Part shown: positions 16,605-24,578 of the stretch, in pieces
Numbering within the stretch: the stretch's first letter is position 1
Layout: every line of letters starts with the position of its first letter
DNA from: Halogeometricum rufum
GTDB taxonomy: Archaea > Halobacteriota > Halobacteria > Halobacteriales > Haloferacaceae
NCBI RefSeq assembly: GCF_900112175.1
Contig: NZ_FOYT01000003.1
Location: forward strand, 62,001-126,000
Reading direction: 5' to 3'
DNA: 64,000 nt
Program-made: the position numbers and the translations under genes
Notes under the pieces: model-generated
The model's database searches: none
What the model saw: the letters and a program-made list of their open reading frames with translations, nothing else
Told to the model about the DNA's origin: nothing

Positions 16605-17058
16605 TACGAAATCGTGCGGAACGCACATATTCATAGTCGACCTCGTGACACGAATTCCTCCGCTGAGGGTTCTCTGCGACCTCTAGACGGCGGCTCAACG
16701 AATCGAAGACGGGTTCTTCAGCTCGGTTCCAAAGTGGTCATCGATGTGTGCAATCGCGTTCTCTGAGCGTCGTCTTTCTCTCACATTCTCTTCTTCAGTC
16801 GCCCCGCCAGAGTTCCCAAAGGGGGCGACCAAATCGGCGCGAAGGGTACGTCCTGCAGGTTGAGGCTGTAGCCGACACCCGAATCGAACGGCACGTGATT
16901 CGAGAAGTCTCGGCACTACGGAAGATGGACGACGAGTAGGGAACACCACTCACACACTCCCAGTAGTCTCCGGTGTCCGGGAACACGGACACCTGAAAGA
17001 GATGCAGGTGCCCGCGTGGGAAACCAGTTCTTTTCCCTCCAAAGCGCCTCCGTTCGGT
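16605..17058. other. intergenic region with possible gene fragment
   Basis: No intact gene. On the plus strand the frame ending at the TAG at 16937-16939 reads EGYVLQVEAVADTRIERHVI, REVSALRKMDDE, which looks like the C-terminus of a real protein whose upstream part has been lost. The family is not recognised. An 8-bp inverted repeat precedes the SLC13 gene. Confidence 0.3.
16972..16993. promoter_or_regulatory. inverted repeat upstream of SLC13 permease
   Basis: GGTGTCCG-N6-CGGACACC is a perfect 8-bp inverted repeat 65 nt before the ATG at 17059. It may be a regulator site or an RNA hairpin in the leader; the sequence alone does not decide. Confidence 0.4.
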
Positions 17059-18930
17059 ATGGCGTTCTTTTCACCAACGCTGGTCGTTCAGGGCTTGGCT
17101 TCCACGCCCGTAACGGCCGAGATGCTCGTCGTCTTCGCCCTCATTCTCCTCGCACTCGTGCTCTTTGCGACCGAATGGTTCCCTATCGACGTCACCGCCA
17201 TTTTGATCATGGTGCTGTTGATGGTGCTCGGGCCGTGGACACAGATCTCCCCGCGGGAGGGAATCTCCGGATTCGCGAATCCAGCGACGATCACGGTCCT
17301 GGCGATGCTCATCCTGAGCACGGGAATCAACCGAACCGGCATCGTCCAACTGATTGGCCGGAAGATGGCTGCGTTCGCGGGAACGGATCGGCGAAAGCAA
17401 CTCGCCGCGACGATCGGGGTCACTGGCCCGGTCTCGGGGTTCGTCAACAACACGCCGGTCGTCGCGATTCTGGTGCCCGTGATCGCCGACCTCGCACACG
17501 AGGGGAACACCTCTCCCTCGAAGCTGCTGATGCCGCTGTCGTTCGCGTCGATGCTCGGGGGGACGCTCACGCTCATCGGGACCTCGACGAACATCCTCGC
17601 GAGCGACATCGCGGCCCAGCTCGGGGCCGAGTCGCCCGAGCTCGGATTACAAGCCTTCGGGATGTTCGAGTTCACCAAACTCGGTGTGATCGTCTTTGCG
17701 GTCGGCGCGGTGTACCTCATGACGGTCGGCGTCCGACTGCTCCCCGAACGGATTCCCGCTGACGAGGACCTCGTCGAGGAGTACGCGCTCCAGGAGTACC
17801 TCGCGGACGTTGTCGTCCCGGCGAACTCACCACTGATCGGCCAGACCGTCCGGGAGGCGCTCGGCGAGGACGACCTCGATATCGACGTGTTACAGCTGAT
17901 TCGCTACGGCGAGCGGTTCGACGAACCGCTCGCTCGGAAAGAGATTCGCGAAAACGATACGCTCCGACTCAGGACGAACCGAGAGACACTGGAGTACATC
18001 ATGGATGCGGAAGGGCTCACACTGTCGGGAAATCCCCAAACCGAAGACGACCTTCACCCGGACGAGGAGGAACCAGTCCTCGTCGAGGTCGTCGTCCCGT
18101 CGGGATCGTTCCTCGTCGGGGAGACGCTGACGAGTTCGACGTTCCGCCAGCGCTACGACGCGAACGTCCTCGCGTTTCGAACACGTGGCGACGTCGTCCG
18201 AGACCGATTCGAGGACATCCGTATCAGGGTCGGTGACACTCTCCTCGTGCAGGCACCGCCCGATAGCCTCACCCGTCTCGTCGAGAACGAGGACTTCATC
18301 GTCGCCCACGAGTTCGACGAGGTGACCTACCGGAGCGAGAAGATTCCGTTCGCGGTTGGAATCATTGCTGGCGTGGTCGCACTGCCGGCGTTGAACATTC
18401 TCCCGATCGTCGTCTCGGCACTTGCCGGCGTCGTGGCGATGGTCTTCACCGGCGTGCTCAAGCCGACAGAACTCTACTCGTCCGTCGAATGGAACGTGAT
18501 CTTCCTGCTCGCCGGCGTCATCCCTCTCGGCATTGCGCTGCAGCAGACCGGGGCGGCAGCGCTGCTGGGCAACGCCGTGGCTTCGACTGCGACGTTCTTG
18601 CCAGCGATCGGCGTCCTGTGGGTGTTCTATCTCGCGACCGGGCTGTTGACGAGCGTCATCAGCAACAACGCGAGCGTCGTCCTCATGATTCCGGTGGCTG
18701 CCAACGCCGCCCAGTCGATCGGGGCGAACGCGTTCGCGTTCGTTCTGGCGGTCACGTTCGCCGCCTCGACGGCGTTCATGACGCCCGTCGGCTACCAGAC
18801 GAATCTCTTCGTCTACGGGCCGGGCGGGTACACGTTTTCCGACTTCATTCGGGTCGGCGCGCCGTTACAGTTCCTCCTCTCGATTGTCACCGTCCTCGGA
18901 ATCGCGTTCTTCTGGGGCGTCCGCGTGTGA
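17059..18930 (+). CDS. SLC13 family permease with two RCK_C domains
   Basis: 623 residues from the ATG at 17059; the upstream in-frame extension to 17002 is not membrane-like. N-terminal hydrophobic half, then two soluble TrkA_C/RCK_C domains at about 225-310 (YALQEYLADVVVPANSPLIG...) and 325-415 (VEVVVPSGSFLVGETLTSST...), then a second membrane half with the SNNASVVLMIPVA and TPVGYQTNLFVYGPGGYTF motifs of the DASS/ArsB fold. Family members import dicarboxylates or sulfate with Na+. RCK_C domains in other transporters bind c-di-AMP, relevant because a diadenylate cyclase lies 0.8 kb downstream. Confidence 0.88.
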   Translation: MAFFSPTLVVQGLASTPVTAEMLVVFALILLALVLFATEWFPIDVTAILIMVLLMVLGPWTQISPREGISGFANPATITVLAMLILSTGINRTGIVQLIGRKMAAFAGTDRRKQLAATIGVTGPVSGFVNNTPVVAILVPVIADLAHEGNTSPSKLLMPLSFASMLGGTLTLIGTSTNILASDIAAQLGAESPELGLQAFGMFEFTKLGVIVFAVGAVYLMTVGVRLLPERIPADEDLVEEYALQEYLADVVVPANSPLIGQTVREALGEDDLDIDVLQLIRYGERFDEPLARKEIRENDTLRLRTNRETLEYIMDAEGLTLSGNPQTEDDLHPDEEEPVLVEVVVPSGSFLVGETLTSSTFRQRYDANVLAFRTRGDVVRDRFEDIRIRVGDTLLVQAPPDSLTRLVENEDFIVAHEFDEVTYRSEKIPFAVGIIAGVVALPALNILPIVVSALAGVVAMVFTGVLKPTELYSSVEWNVIFLLAGVIPLGIALQQTGAAALLGNAVASTATFLPAIGVLWVFYLATGLLTSVISNNASVVLMIPVAANAAQSIGANAFAFVLAVTFAASTAFMTPVGYQTNLFVYGPGGYTFSDFIRVGAPLQFLLSIVTVLGIAFFWGVRV

Positions 18931-19026
18931 GACGAACCGTTCTGCCCGAGATACCGCGCCGACGTCACCACCTCCGACTGGAGGTGTCGTACGAACGTTG
19001 ATTCATCTGGCCGTCGTGCTAGAAGT

Positions 19027-19449
19027 ATGGCCGAGTTTCCAGACGAACGACAGCTCGTACTACGGGCGCGTTCCCAGTTGGACCAGTGGACGAGAAGTGC
19101 CCGGATAAAGGCGTACTCTGAACTGTTCGAAGGTGACGATCCGATCCTCTCTCCTGAAGAGATACGGCTACTCGATGCGCTCGATTCCGAACTGGAGCGC
19201 CGAGGCGGCGACGGTGTCTGGGGGACCGACCAGTACGGAATCCACGCGGCGGGGACCTCGAGTTCGGATAGCCCGCTCGGCGTCGTCTGTGTCTACCATC
19301 CACAGATCACGAAGGACTCCGTCCTCCGTGGGGGAGACGATTTAGACGACGAGACCGAAGAGCGACTCAACGCAGCGCTCTGGCGATACAGCGAGCGCGT
19401 CGCGACACTCGTCGAAGCGGAACTCGACGAATTCGTGCGTCGAACCTAG
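19027..19449 (+). CDS. conserved haloarchaeal protein, unknown function
   Basis: 140 residues, acidic, no membrane segments. It is mostly helical (DERQLVLRARSQLDQWTRSA..., then LSPEEIRLLDALDSELERRG) with a short beta-like middle (GVWGTDQYGIHAAG, LGVVCVYHPQI) and a helical C-terminus. It is typical of conserved haloarchaeal single-domain proteins, and no catalytic motif is apparent. It lies between the SLC13 permease and the diadenylate cyclase on the same strand. Confidence 0.75.
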   Translation: MAEFPDERQLVLRARSQLDQWTRSARIKAYSELFEGDDPILSPEEIRLLDALDSELERRGGDGVWGTDQYGIHAAGTSSSDSPLGVVCVYHPQITKDSVLRGGDDLDDETEERLNAALWRYSERVATLVEAELDEFVRRT

Positions 19450-19640
19450 CGGTAAGCTCCGATCTGTCCCGGTGTCGGGTGGTCGCGCGCATCGATTTCG
19501 AACCGGAAGAGAATCCCGCCGCCGACAGCGCGGGCAATACCACACGCTGGCGACGGAATACATTCGCTAGCGGCCGGAGGGAACAGGGGTCACGTCACTC
19601 CACGTCGCTCACCGTCGACGACGCAAACACCTCGGTATTC

Positions 19641-19660
19641 TTCACCCGGATAATCAATAC
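19641..19660 (+). promoter_or_regulatory. recurrent 20-bp element, copy c
   Basis: TTCACCCGGATAATCAATAC ends 57 nt before the ATG of the diadenylate cyclase gene. It matches the consensus at all but four positions. Confidence 0.6.
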
Positions 19661-19717
19661 CCAACCCGGTATGAAATCCGGGGATGCTATCCACCTGACT
19701 CCCCGACTTACCATCAA

Positions 19718-20290
19718 ATGACCGACTTCGTTGAGAATGTGAGCACACAGACCTCGGAACGCGAATCGTCGGACGGTATCGCGGTGCTCGATAGGATAGA
19801 GAGCTGCGTCAAGGAAATCAGTCACGGGTTCGAGCGATGGGATGACCCCTACGCCCGGGGGCCGGGTCTCTATTTCGTCGTCGAGCGTGAGTCGGTAGCC
19901 GAGTTCACGGACCCGATGGGGACGAACCGCTGGCCGGTCGAGGACTGTGCGAGCGTGTTTGATGAAACCGATGCACTCCTCGAGACGGCACGAGGAGTTG
20001 CCTTTTCCTGCGACGGCGCAGTCGTCATCCACAACGACGGGACGATTCAAGAGGAGATGGTCAGGGTCGACCAGCTACCGACAGCCGAACGAGCACGGGG
20101 CGACGAACTTCCCTATGCGGGATGGATGGGCACCCGCCATATGAGCGCGCTGGAAACCGCGACCCGCAAGGAAGTGGTCGCAGCCATCACACTCAGCGAG
20201 GAGGACGGGCGAGTGACGACTTTCACTGACGTAGGGTTCGAAGACTATCGAAGGACGAGAGACGACGAAGACGAACGTGCGACTGACTGA
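19718..20290 (+). CDS. diadenylate cyclase (DAC domain), short haloarchaeal type
   Basis: 190 residues. The DAC/DisA_N hallmarks are present: DGA at residues 99-101 (SCDGAVVIHNDGTI) and the RH motif at 140-141 (GTRHMSALETATRKEVVAAI). A strand SEEDGRVTTFTDVGFEDYRR follows. It would condense two ATP to c-di-AMP. The protein is shorter than the core archaeal DacZ and has its own N-terminus (ISHGFERWDDPYARGPGLYF), so it is likely a second cyclase. The RHR of most DACs is RHM here. The recurrent element precedes it by 57 nt, and transport genes flank it on both sides. Confidence 0.82.
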   Translation: MTDFVENVSTQTSERESSDGIAVLDRIESCVKEISHGFERWDDPYARGPGLYFVVERESVAEFTDPMGTNRWPVEDCASVFDETDALLETARGVAFSCDGAVVIHNDGTIQEEMVRVDQLPTAERARGDELPYAGWMGTRHMSALETATRKEVVAAITLSEEDGRVTTFTDVGFEDYRRTRDDEDERATD

Positions 20291-20310
20291 CCTACGGAGC
20301 GTGAATACCC

Positions 20311-20738
20311 ATGGTCGTTGAGTCGAGCTTGTTACTCACGTTTCTCGCCGGGCTGACTCTCGTCTTGGCCGTTGCGCACACATCGGAGCGGTCGCCGACA
20401 GACTCGGGCTTGCGCCGGTCGTCGGTGAACTCCTCAACGGGTTGGTGCTCGGCCCATCGATTCTCGGTTTCGCCGCCCCGAACGTCACGGCTATCGTCGT
20501 CCCGATTCCCGATCGGCTGACAGCCCTTGCGTCGCTCGTTCTCCTCCTCGTATTGGCCGGAACTGAAATCGACGGTCAGACGGTACGCCGCTACGTTCGA
20601 CCGACGATAGCGCTCGCTACCGGAGCCTCCGTCGTACCGTTCCTTTCCGGATTCGTCTCGGGATGGGTTCTCCCAGCGAGATTCCTCGTCATCCCCGAGC
20701 AACGACTGCCGTTCTGTGGGGAGGCGAACCGGCGCTGA
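20311..20738 (+). pseudogene. CPA2-type cation/proton antiporter, frameshifted and truncated
   Basis: ATG at 20311 starts MVVESSLLLTFLAGLTLVLA. After a frameshift near 20378 the protein continues HIGAVADRLGLAPVVGELLN, GLVLGPSILGFAAP, LVLLLVLAGTEIDGQTVR, the start of a KefB/NapA-type antiporter. About 130 of the usual 380 or more residues remain before a stop at 20736-20738. The last residues (RFLVIPEQRLPFCGEANRR) are not antiporter-like. It is non-functional. The location 20 nt after the cyclase gene suggests a former operon. Confidence 0.75.
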
Positions 20739-20906
20739 CGCGACTACGGGTCTCGTCGGTCGGGTCAGTGGCGGTGCTTTCGTTGAGAGGTTCTCACCGA
20801 ACGGTGACCACGATACGTGAGAACGAGGCGTTCTTTCACGGCGGCTTCACGACCCACTCGATGAGTGGTTTTTGCGGCCATCCGTGGGCGTTATTAAGTG
20901 CTCGCG

Positions 20907-21719
20907 ATGGTGAGCGACGGAGCTGCTGTCCAGATCGGAATTCTCGTTGCGACAGTCGCGGGGCTCTGGATCGGGGCCCGTCTCCTCGTCGATTCCGTGA
21001 TCAGGCTGGCCCGTCGGCTCGGGCTGTCGGAGCTCACTATCGGCCTCACCGTCGTCGCCGCCGGCACCTCCACTCCGGAACTGGTGGTCACCGCCGACGC
21101 GGCACTGGCCGGTCTGGGGGCGATCGCGGTCGGCAACGTCGTCGGGTCGAACATCTACAATCTCGCGTTCATACTCGGCGTCGTCTCGCTGGTTCGGGTC
21201 ATTCCGATCGAGCGGTCGCTGGTCCACCGTGACGGAGTGGTTCTGGTCGCGAGCACGCTCGTCGGTGCCGCAGTCATGTTCGACCGAACGGTGGTCCGTG
21301 TCGAAGGTGCCGTGCTCCTCGTCTCGTTCGTCGCCTACACGGCGTACCTGCTCCGGACCGGTGATGACCCCCCGGACACGGTTCCCAGTTCCGTGAGAGG
21401 GGGGATACCGACAGCGCTGACCGAACGTGTGACGTTCCGCGGACGCGATGCGGTCCTGCTGGTGCTGGGGCTCGCCGTGGTCTTGGTGAGCGGCGACCTG
21501 ATGGTGGAGACGGCCTCCACGCTGGCACGGGCAGCGGTCATCCAGCCGGTGTCCTTCGGGTCAGTCGCGCTCGAGTCCGTCGCATGGCTCATCGTCGTCG
21601 CTGGGGTCGTGGTCGCGGCGCTGTGGACGGGCCGAAAGCTCTCGCGGCCGGAAGGAGCGGTGTTCGCTGCCTCGGAGGTCGGACGGTGGGTGCTGGGACT
21701 GCTGGGGCTGGTCGGATGA
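20907..21719 (+). CDS. Ca/Na exchanger family protein lacking the second alpha-repeat
   Basis: 270 residues from the ATG at 20907. The first alpha-repeat is intact: GLTVVAAGTSTPELVVTADA, then GNVVGSNIYNLAFILG. The second half should carry a similar repeat, but after GDLMVETASTLARAAVIQP the sequence jumps to membrane helices near the C-terminus (LIVVAGVVVAALWTGRKLSR...GRWVLGLLG), so about 45-60 residues including the second GTS.PE/GS..FN block are missing in frame. Normal members have two repeats and about 310-330 residues. Ion exchange is therefore doubtful; this may be a decaying gene. Confidence 0.75.
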   Translation: MVSDGAAVQIGILVATVAGLWIGARLLVDSVIRLARRLGLSELTIGLTVVAAGTSTPELVVTADAALAGLGAIAVGNVVGSNIYNLAFILGVVSLVRVIPIERSLVHRDGVVLVASTLVGAAVMFDRTVVRVEGAVLLVSFVAYTAYLLRTGDDPPDTVPSSVRGGIPTALTERVTFRGRDAVLLVLGLAVVLVSGDLMVETASTLARAAVIQPVSFGSVALESVAWLIVVAGVVVAALWTGRKLSRPEGAVFAASEVGRWVLGLLGLVG

Positions 21720-21925
21720 GAGACGCTCGGCCGCGATGAGTGGTCCTGCGAGAGCCACTGCCGAGAGGTGCGCGCCGTTGAATCGGGAAGCCCCTCGAGA
21801 AGGCCTGTTGTAAGTCAGTGCGGGACTTCGCTGAGACGGTCGGCTCTCCGTCTCGGCGGTATCGTGGAATCCGGGGTCGCGACGGGTCGGACGGAGACAG
21901 CAGCGATTCGCGGGAGTACGCCGGT

Positions 21926-23059
21926 CTACGACGAAACCGACGTTTGTTCTTCCGGTTCCGTGGCAGGGTCGTCCTCGACGGCTTCGTCGGCGCTCTCGAC
22001 GTTCGGGTCACCGTTCTTGACCGCCTTGGCCTGCTGTTCCAGCCCTGCGACGTCCATCTCGGCGGCCTTCTCTATCTCGCCGAGAATCTCCTTGATGTCG
22101 TCTAGACCGATGAGTTCGCGCGTTTCGGCGTCGAATTGCAGGCTGTCTAACTGGTGTCCGTTGGCCGCCACGTCACTGCCCGCGAGGTGCTTGCCGTAGC
22201 GACCCACCAGCGAGGTGAGTTCCTGGGGGATGACGAACGTCGTCGACTCGCCCTGCCCGATCGCTTCGAGCGTGTCCATTCCTTTGTCGATGATGGCGCG
22301 TTCGCCCATCGACTCGGCGGACTTGGCGCGCAGGACCGTCGAGATGGCGTCACCCTGTGCTTCGAGGATCTGACTCTGCTTTTCGCCCTGCGCTCTGATG
22401 ATGTTCGACTGCTTGTCCCCTTCGGCCTTCTCGACTGCACTCCGGCGTTCGCCCTGTGCTTCGAGGATCGTCGCCCGGCGTCTCCGCTCCGCGCCGGTTT
22501 GCTGTTCCATCGCGTGCTGAACCTCCTGACTTGGGTTGACCTCTCGGACCTCGACCGACTCGACGCGAATTCCCCATTCGTCGGTCGGTTCGTCCAGTTC
22601 CTTTCGAATGCGAGCGTTGATCTCCTGCCGCTTGTTCAGCGTGTCGTCCAGTTCCATGTCGCCGAGGACCGCCCGGAGCGTGGTCTGGGCGAGGTTCGAT
22701 ACCGCCGTCTTGTAGTCTTCGACCTCCAGAAACGCCTTCTTCGCGTCCATCACACGGAGATAGACGACAGCATCCGCTGTCACGGGGGAGTTGTCACGCG
22801 TGATCGCCTCCTGACGAGGCACGTCCATCGTCTGAGTACGCATGTCGAACGTGTACGTGCGCGAGACGAACGGAGGGACGAAGTTGATACCCGGTTCGAG
22901 CAAGCCGCGATACTCGCCGAACACGGTGAGCGCCTGTTTGTCGTAGGCGTCCACGAACCGCACCATCTGCCAGACCGTCACCACTGCCAGCACCAGTACG
23001 AACAGGCCGACAATCCAGAATCCGAGAGCAGAGATCTGTAGCGTGATCGGAGCGTGCAT
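21926..23059 (-). CDS. SPFH/band 7 (stomatin-like) membrane protein
   Basis: 377 residues. One N-terminal membrane helix (about 10-32) is followed by the SPFH domain (YRGLLEPGINFVPPFVSRTY, MDVPRQEAITRDNSPVTADA, about 40-200). Then comes a long charged helix with the QGERRSAVEKAEGDKQSNII type repeats (about 205-255), and an acidic C-terminus ending EEQTSVSS. Stomatin/slipin relatives form oligomeric rings that organise membranes and stabilise membrane proteases or channels; no NfeD partner gene is next to it. The recurrent element copy f lies 57 nt upstream. Confidence 0.9.
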   Translation of the reverse strand: MHAPITLQISALGFWIVGLFVLVLAVVTVWQMVRFVDAYDKQALTVFGEYRGLLEPGINFVPPFVSRTYTFDMRTQTMDVPRQEAITRDNSPVTADAVVYLRVMDAKKAFLEVEDYKTAVSNLAQTTLRAVLGDMELDDTLNKRQEINARIRKELDEPTDEWGIRVESVEVREVNPSQEVQHAMEQQTGAERRRRATILEAQGERRSAVEKAEGDKQSNIIRAQGEKQSQILEAQGDAISTVLRAKSAESMGERAIIDKGMDTLEAIGQGESTTFVIPQELTSLVGRYGKHLAGSDVAANGHQLDSLQFDAETRELIGLDDIKEILGEIEKAAEMDVAGLEQQAKAVKNGDPNVESADEAVEDDPATEPEEQTSVSS

Positions 23060-23116
23060 GTGTTCCGGGTTCCGTCCATAACAGCATCAAGAGCCGACAT
23101 TTTCACTCTCGTTCGG

Positions 23117-23136
23117 TTTTTAATTATGTGGGGTAC
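23117..23136 (-). promoter_or_regulatory. recurrent 20-bp element, copy f
   Basis: The minus strand reads GTACCCCACATAATTAAAAA, near-identical in layout to copy e, ending 57 nt before the ATG of the SPFH gene. Confidence 0.6.
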
Positions 23137-23303
23137 ACAAACGGCGGCATACGGACTCGCCTACTCAGAGTAGAGTCCCGTCAGGGCTCCGAACGCTCAC
23201 AGGCCCGCGGCTTTTCAACCGTCACGTGTGCGCATCCGCCGAGCGTATCACGACCGTTCGCGGTCGGGAACGAGCACTCACTTGGGTAGCGACGGCGAAC
23301 TCC

Positions 23304-23609
23304 TCAGAACGAAATGTCGGTTTCGTCCGTGGGCCCTCCCGATGCTCCGGAGAGGTTAGCACCCCGGTCGTCGTAGAATTTGCGCCCGATGTACTCGTCG
23401 CTTAGATTACCGATGATGGTCGTGAACAACTCGTCGGCCGACGCGTACGTCTCCTGCCCGACGGGTCCGATGATCGTAGAGACCGTCTCAGTTTCCTGAG
23501 CGTCTGGAGCCTCGATATCGACCGCTCCGACCTGCCTGATGACCGAGTCTTGGTGGATCGGAAACGTGAGTTCGTCTTCGAGAAATGCGAGTACGTCACT
23601 TATCTCCAT
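23304..23609 (-). CDS. DUF5789-like haloarchaeal protein
   Basis: 101 residues from the ATG at 23609: MEISDVLAFLEDELTFPIHQ, VGAVDIEAPDAQETETVSTI, YASADELFTTIIGNLSDEYI, GRKFYDDRGANLSG. The final IGRKFYDDRG block and the short alpha/beta layout match the DUF5789 family of small haloarchaeal proteins of unknown role. An upstream in-frame stretch to 23795 crosses the promoter element and is not coding. Copy d of the recurrent element lies 61 nt upstream. Confidence 0.8.
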   Translation of the reverse strand: MEISDVLAFLEDELTFPIHQDSVIRQVGAVDIEAPDAQETETVSTIIGPVGQETYASADELFTTIIGNLSDEYIGRKFYDDRGANLSGASGGPTDETDISF

Positions 23610-23670
23610 AGGACAGGTACACCGACGTTCCCCGGTTACCTCAATTGACAGCGTTTTACTACTCGAGGTG

Positions 23671-23690
23671 TTTTTGATTAACCGAGTCAC
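23671..23690 (-). promoter_or_regulatory. recurrent 20-bp element, copy d
   Basis: The minus strand reads GTGACTCGGTTAATCAAAAA, matching the consensus at 19 of 20 positions, and ends 61 nt before the ATG of the DUF5789-like gene. Confidence 0.6.
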
Positions 23691-24006
23691 TTGGCTCCCC
23701 GCACCGTTCACGGTGATACTGTGAACGAGCGCTCTCCTAACGGTGCCCCGGTTGTCGCCGCTTCCGAATCGACAGTACACCGAAATGTGGGACAACGCCC
23801 CTCGGCTCTGTGCGGTAGCGTCAGCCGTTGCGTGAACGAGGAGGTCAATCTCGTTCGTGAGGTCATCGACTCCGTGCTTCGACGTTCTATACTGCGCGGT
23901 CTATGACACCGGTACGTCGTCCAGGTTCCCGACGAACGCTCCGATATCGAGGGCCACACCGACGAGCGTCCACACAGTTATCCGAATCGGGTGCCTATCT
24001 CAGAGC

Positions 24007-24339
24007 ATGCCGGACGACACACGGGACCGAGACGAGACCGCAGACGACGAACAGCGACAACAGCCAGAACGGAAGCGAGAGGACGTTCGCGACCGCGCCC
24101 AGGAAGAACGAGCGATGAGCGGTGACCCCGGTGGGCGGCTCGGTGACCTCGATGGGGCGCTCGCAGCCCAAGACTATCCAACCACGACGGACGAATTGGT
24201 CGAGGCCTATGGCGACTACGAGATCGAAGCCCAGGGTGGGACGATGTCCCTCGAAGAGGTGCTCGCCCCGACCGATAACCAAACGTACGACTCCGCCGAC
24301 GATGTCCGAAGCCGCGTACTGGGATTGGTGCATCGGTAA
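24007..24339 (+). CDS. DUF5789-like haloarchaeal protein
   Basis: 110 residues. The first 35 are charged and disordered (Arg/Glu/Gln-rich). After them GDLDGALAAQDYPTTTDELV, EAYGDYEIEAQGGTMSLEEV, YDSADDVRSRVLGLVHR resembles the second DUF5789 subtype, the same broad family as the divergent gene at 23304. The function is unknown. The intergenic stretch between the two genes (23691-24006) holds no other gene I can support. Confidence 0.75.
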   Translation: MPDDTRDRDETADDEQRQQPERKREDVRDRAQEERAMSGDPGGRLGDLDGALAAQDYPTTTDELVEAYGDYEIEAQGGTMSLEEVLAPTDNQTYDSADDVRSRVLGLVHR

Positions 24340-24578
24340 CCGCCGTCGTCCCGGTATCCGCTCTCGCCGGTCCATCTTTCTCCCGCACTCGAAGTCGGGC
24401 TCACCATCTCACGGCACTCTCTCGGCGATTCTCGGTTCCTCCGGTGGTTCGTCGCGCCACTTCTCGTTCGTGTCCTTCGAGGTGATGCGTCGGACGGCGA
24501 AACGACCCGGACCACCGCTCCCGTCAGGGACGCATTTTTAATACCGTCGAACGGTCCGTTTCGGTAAGGGACCACTCT

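Noticed and set aside
20780-20825. TTCTCAC...GTGAGAA inverted repeat before the exchanger gene
   Set aside because: Only 7 bp with a loop of about 20 nt; expected by chance in a window of this size and not positioned over a promoter.
24543-24555. ACCGT-CGA-ACGGT palindrome upstream of the HEAT-repeat gene
   Set aside because: Short and GC-rich; could be chance, and no second copy was seen.
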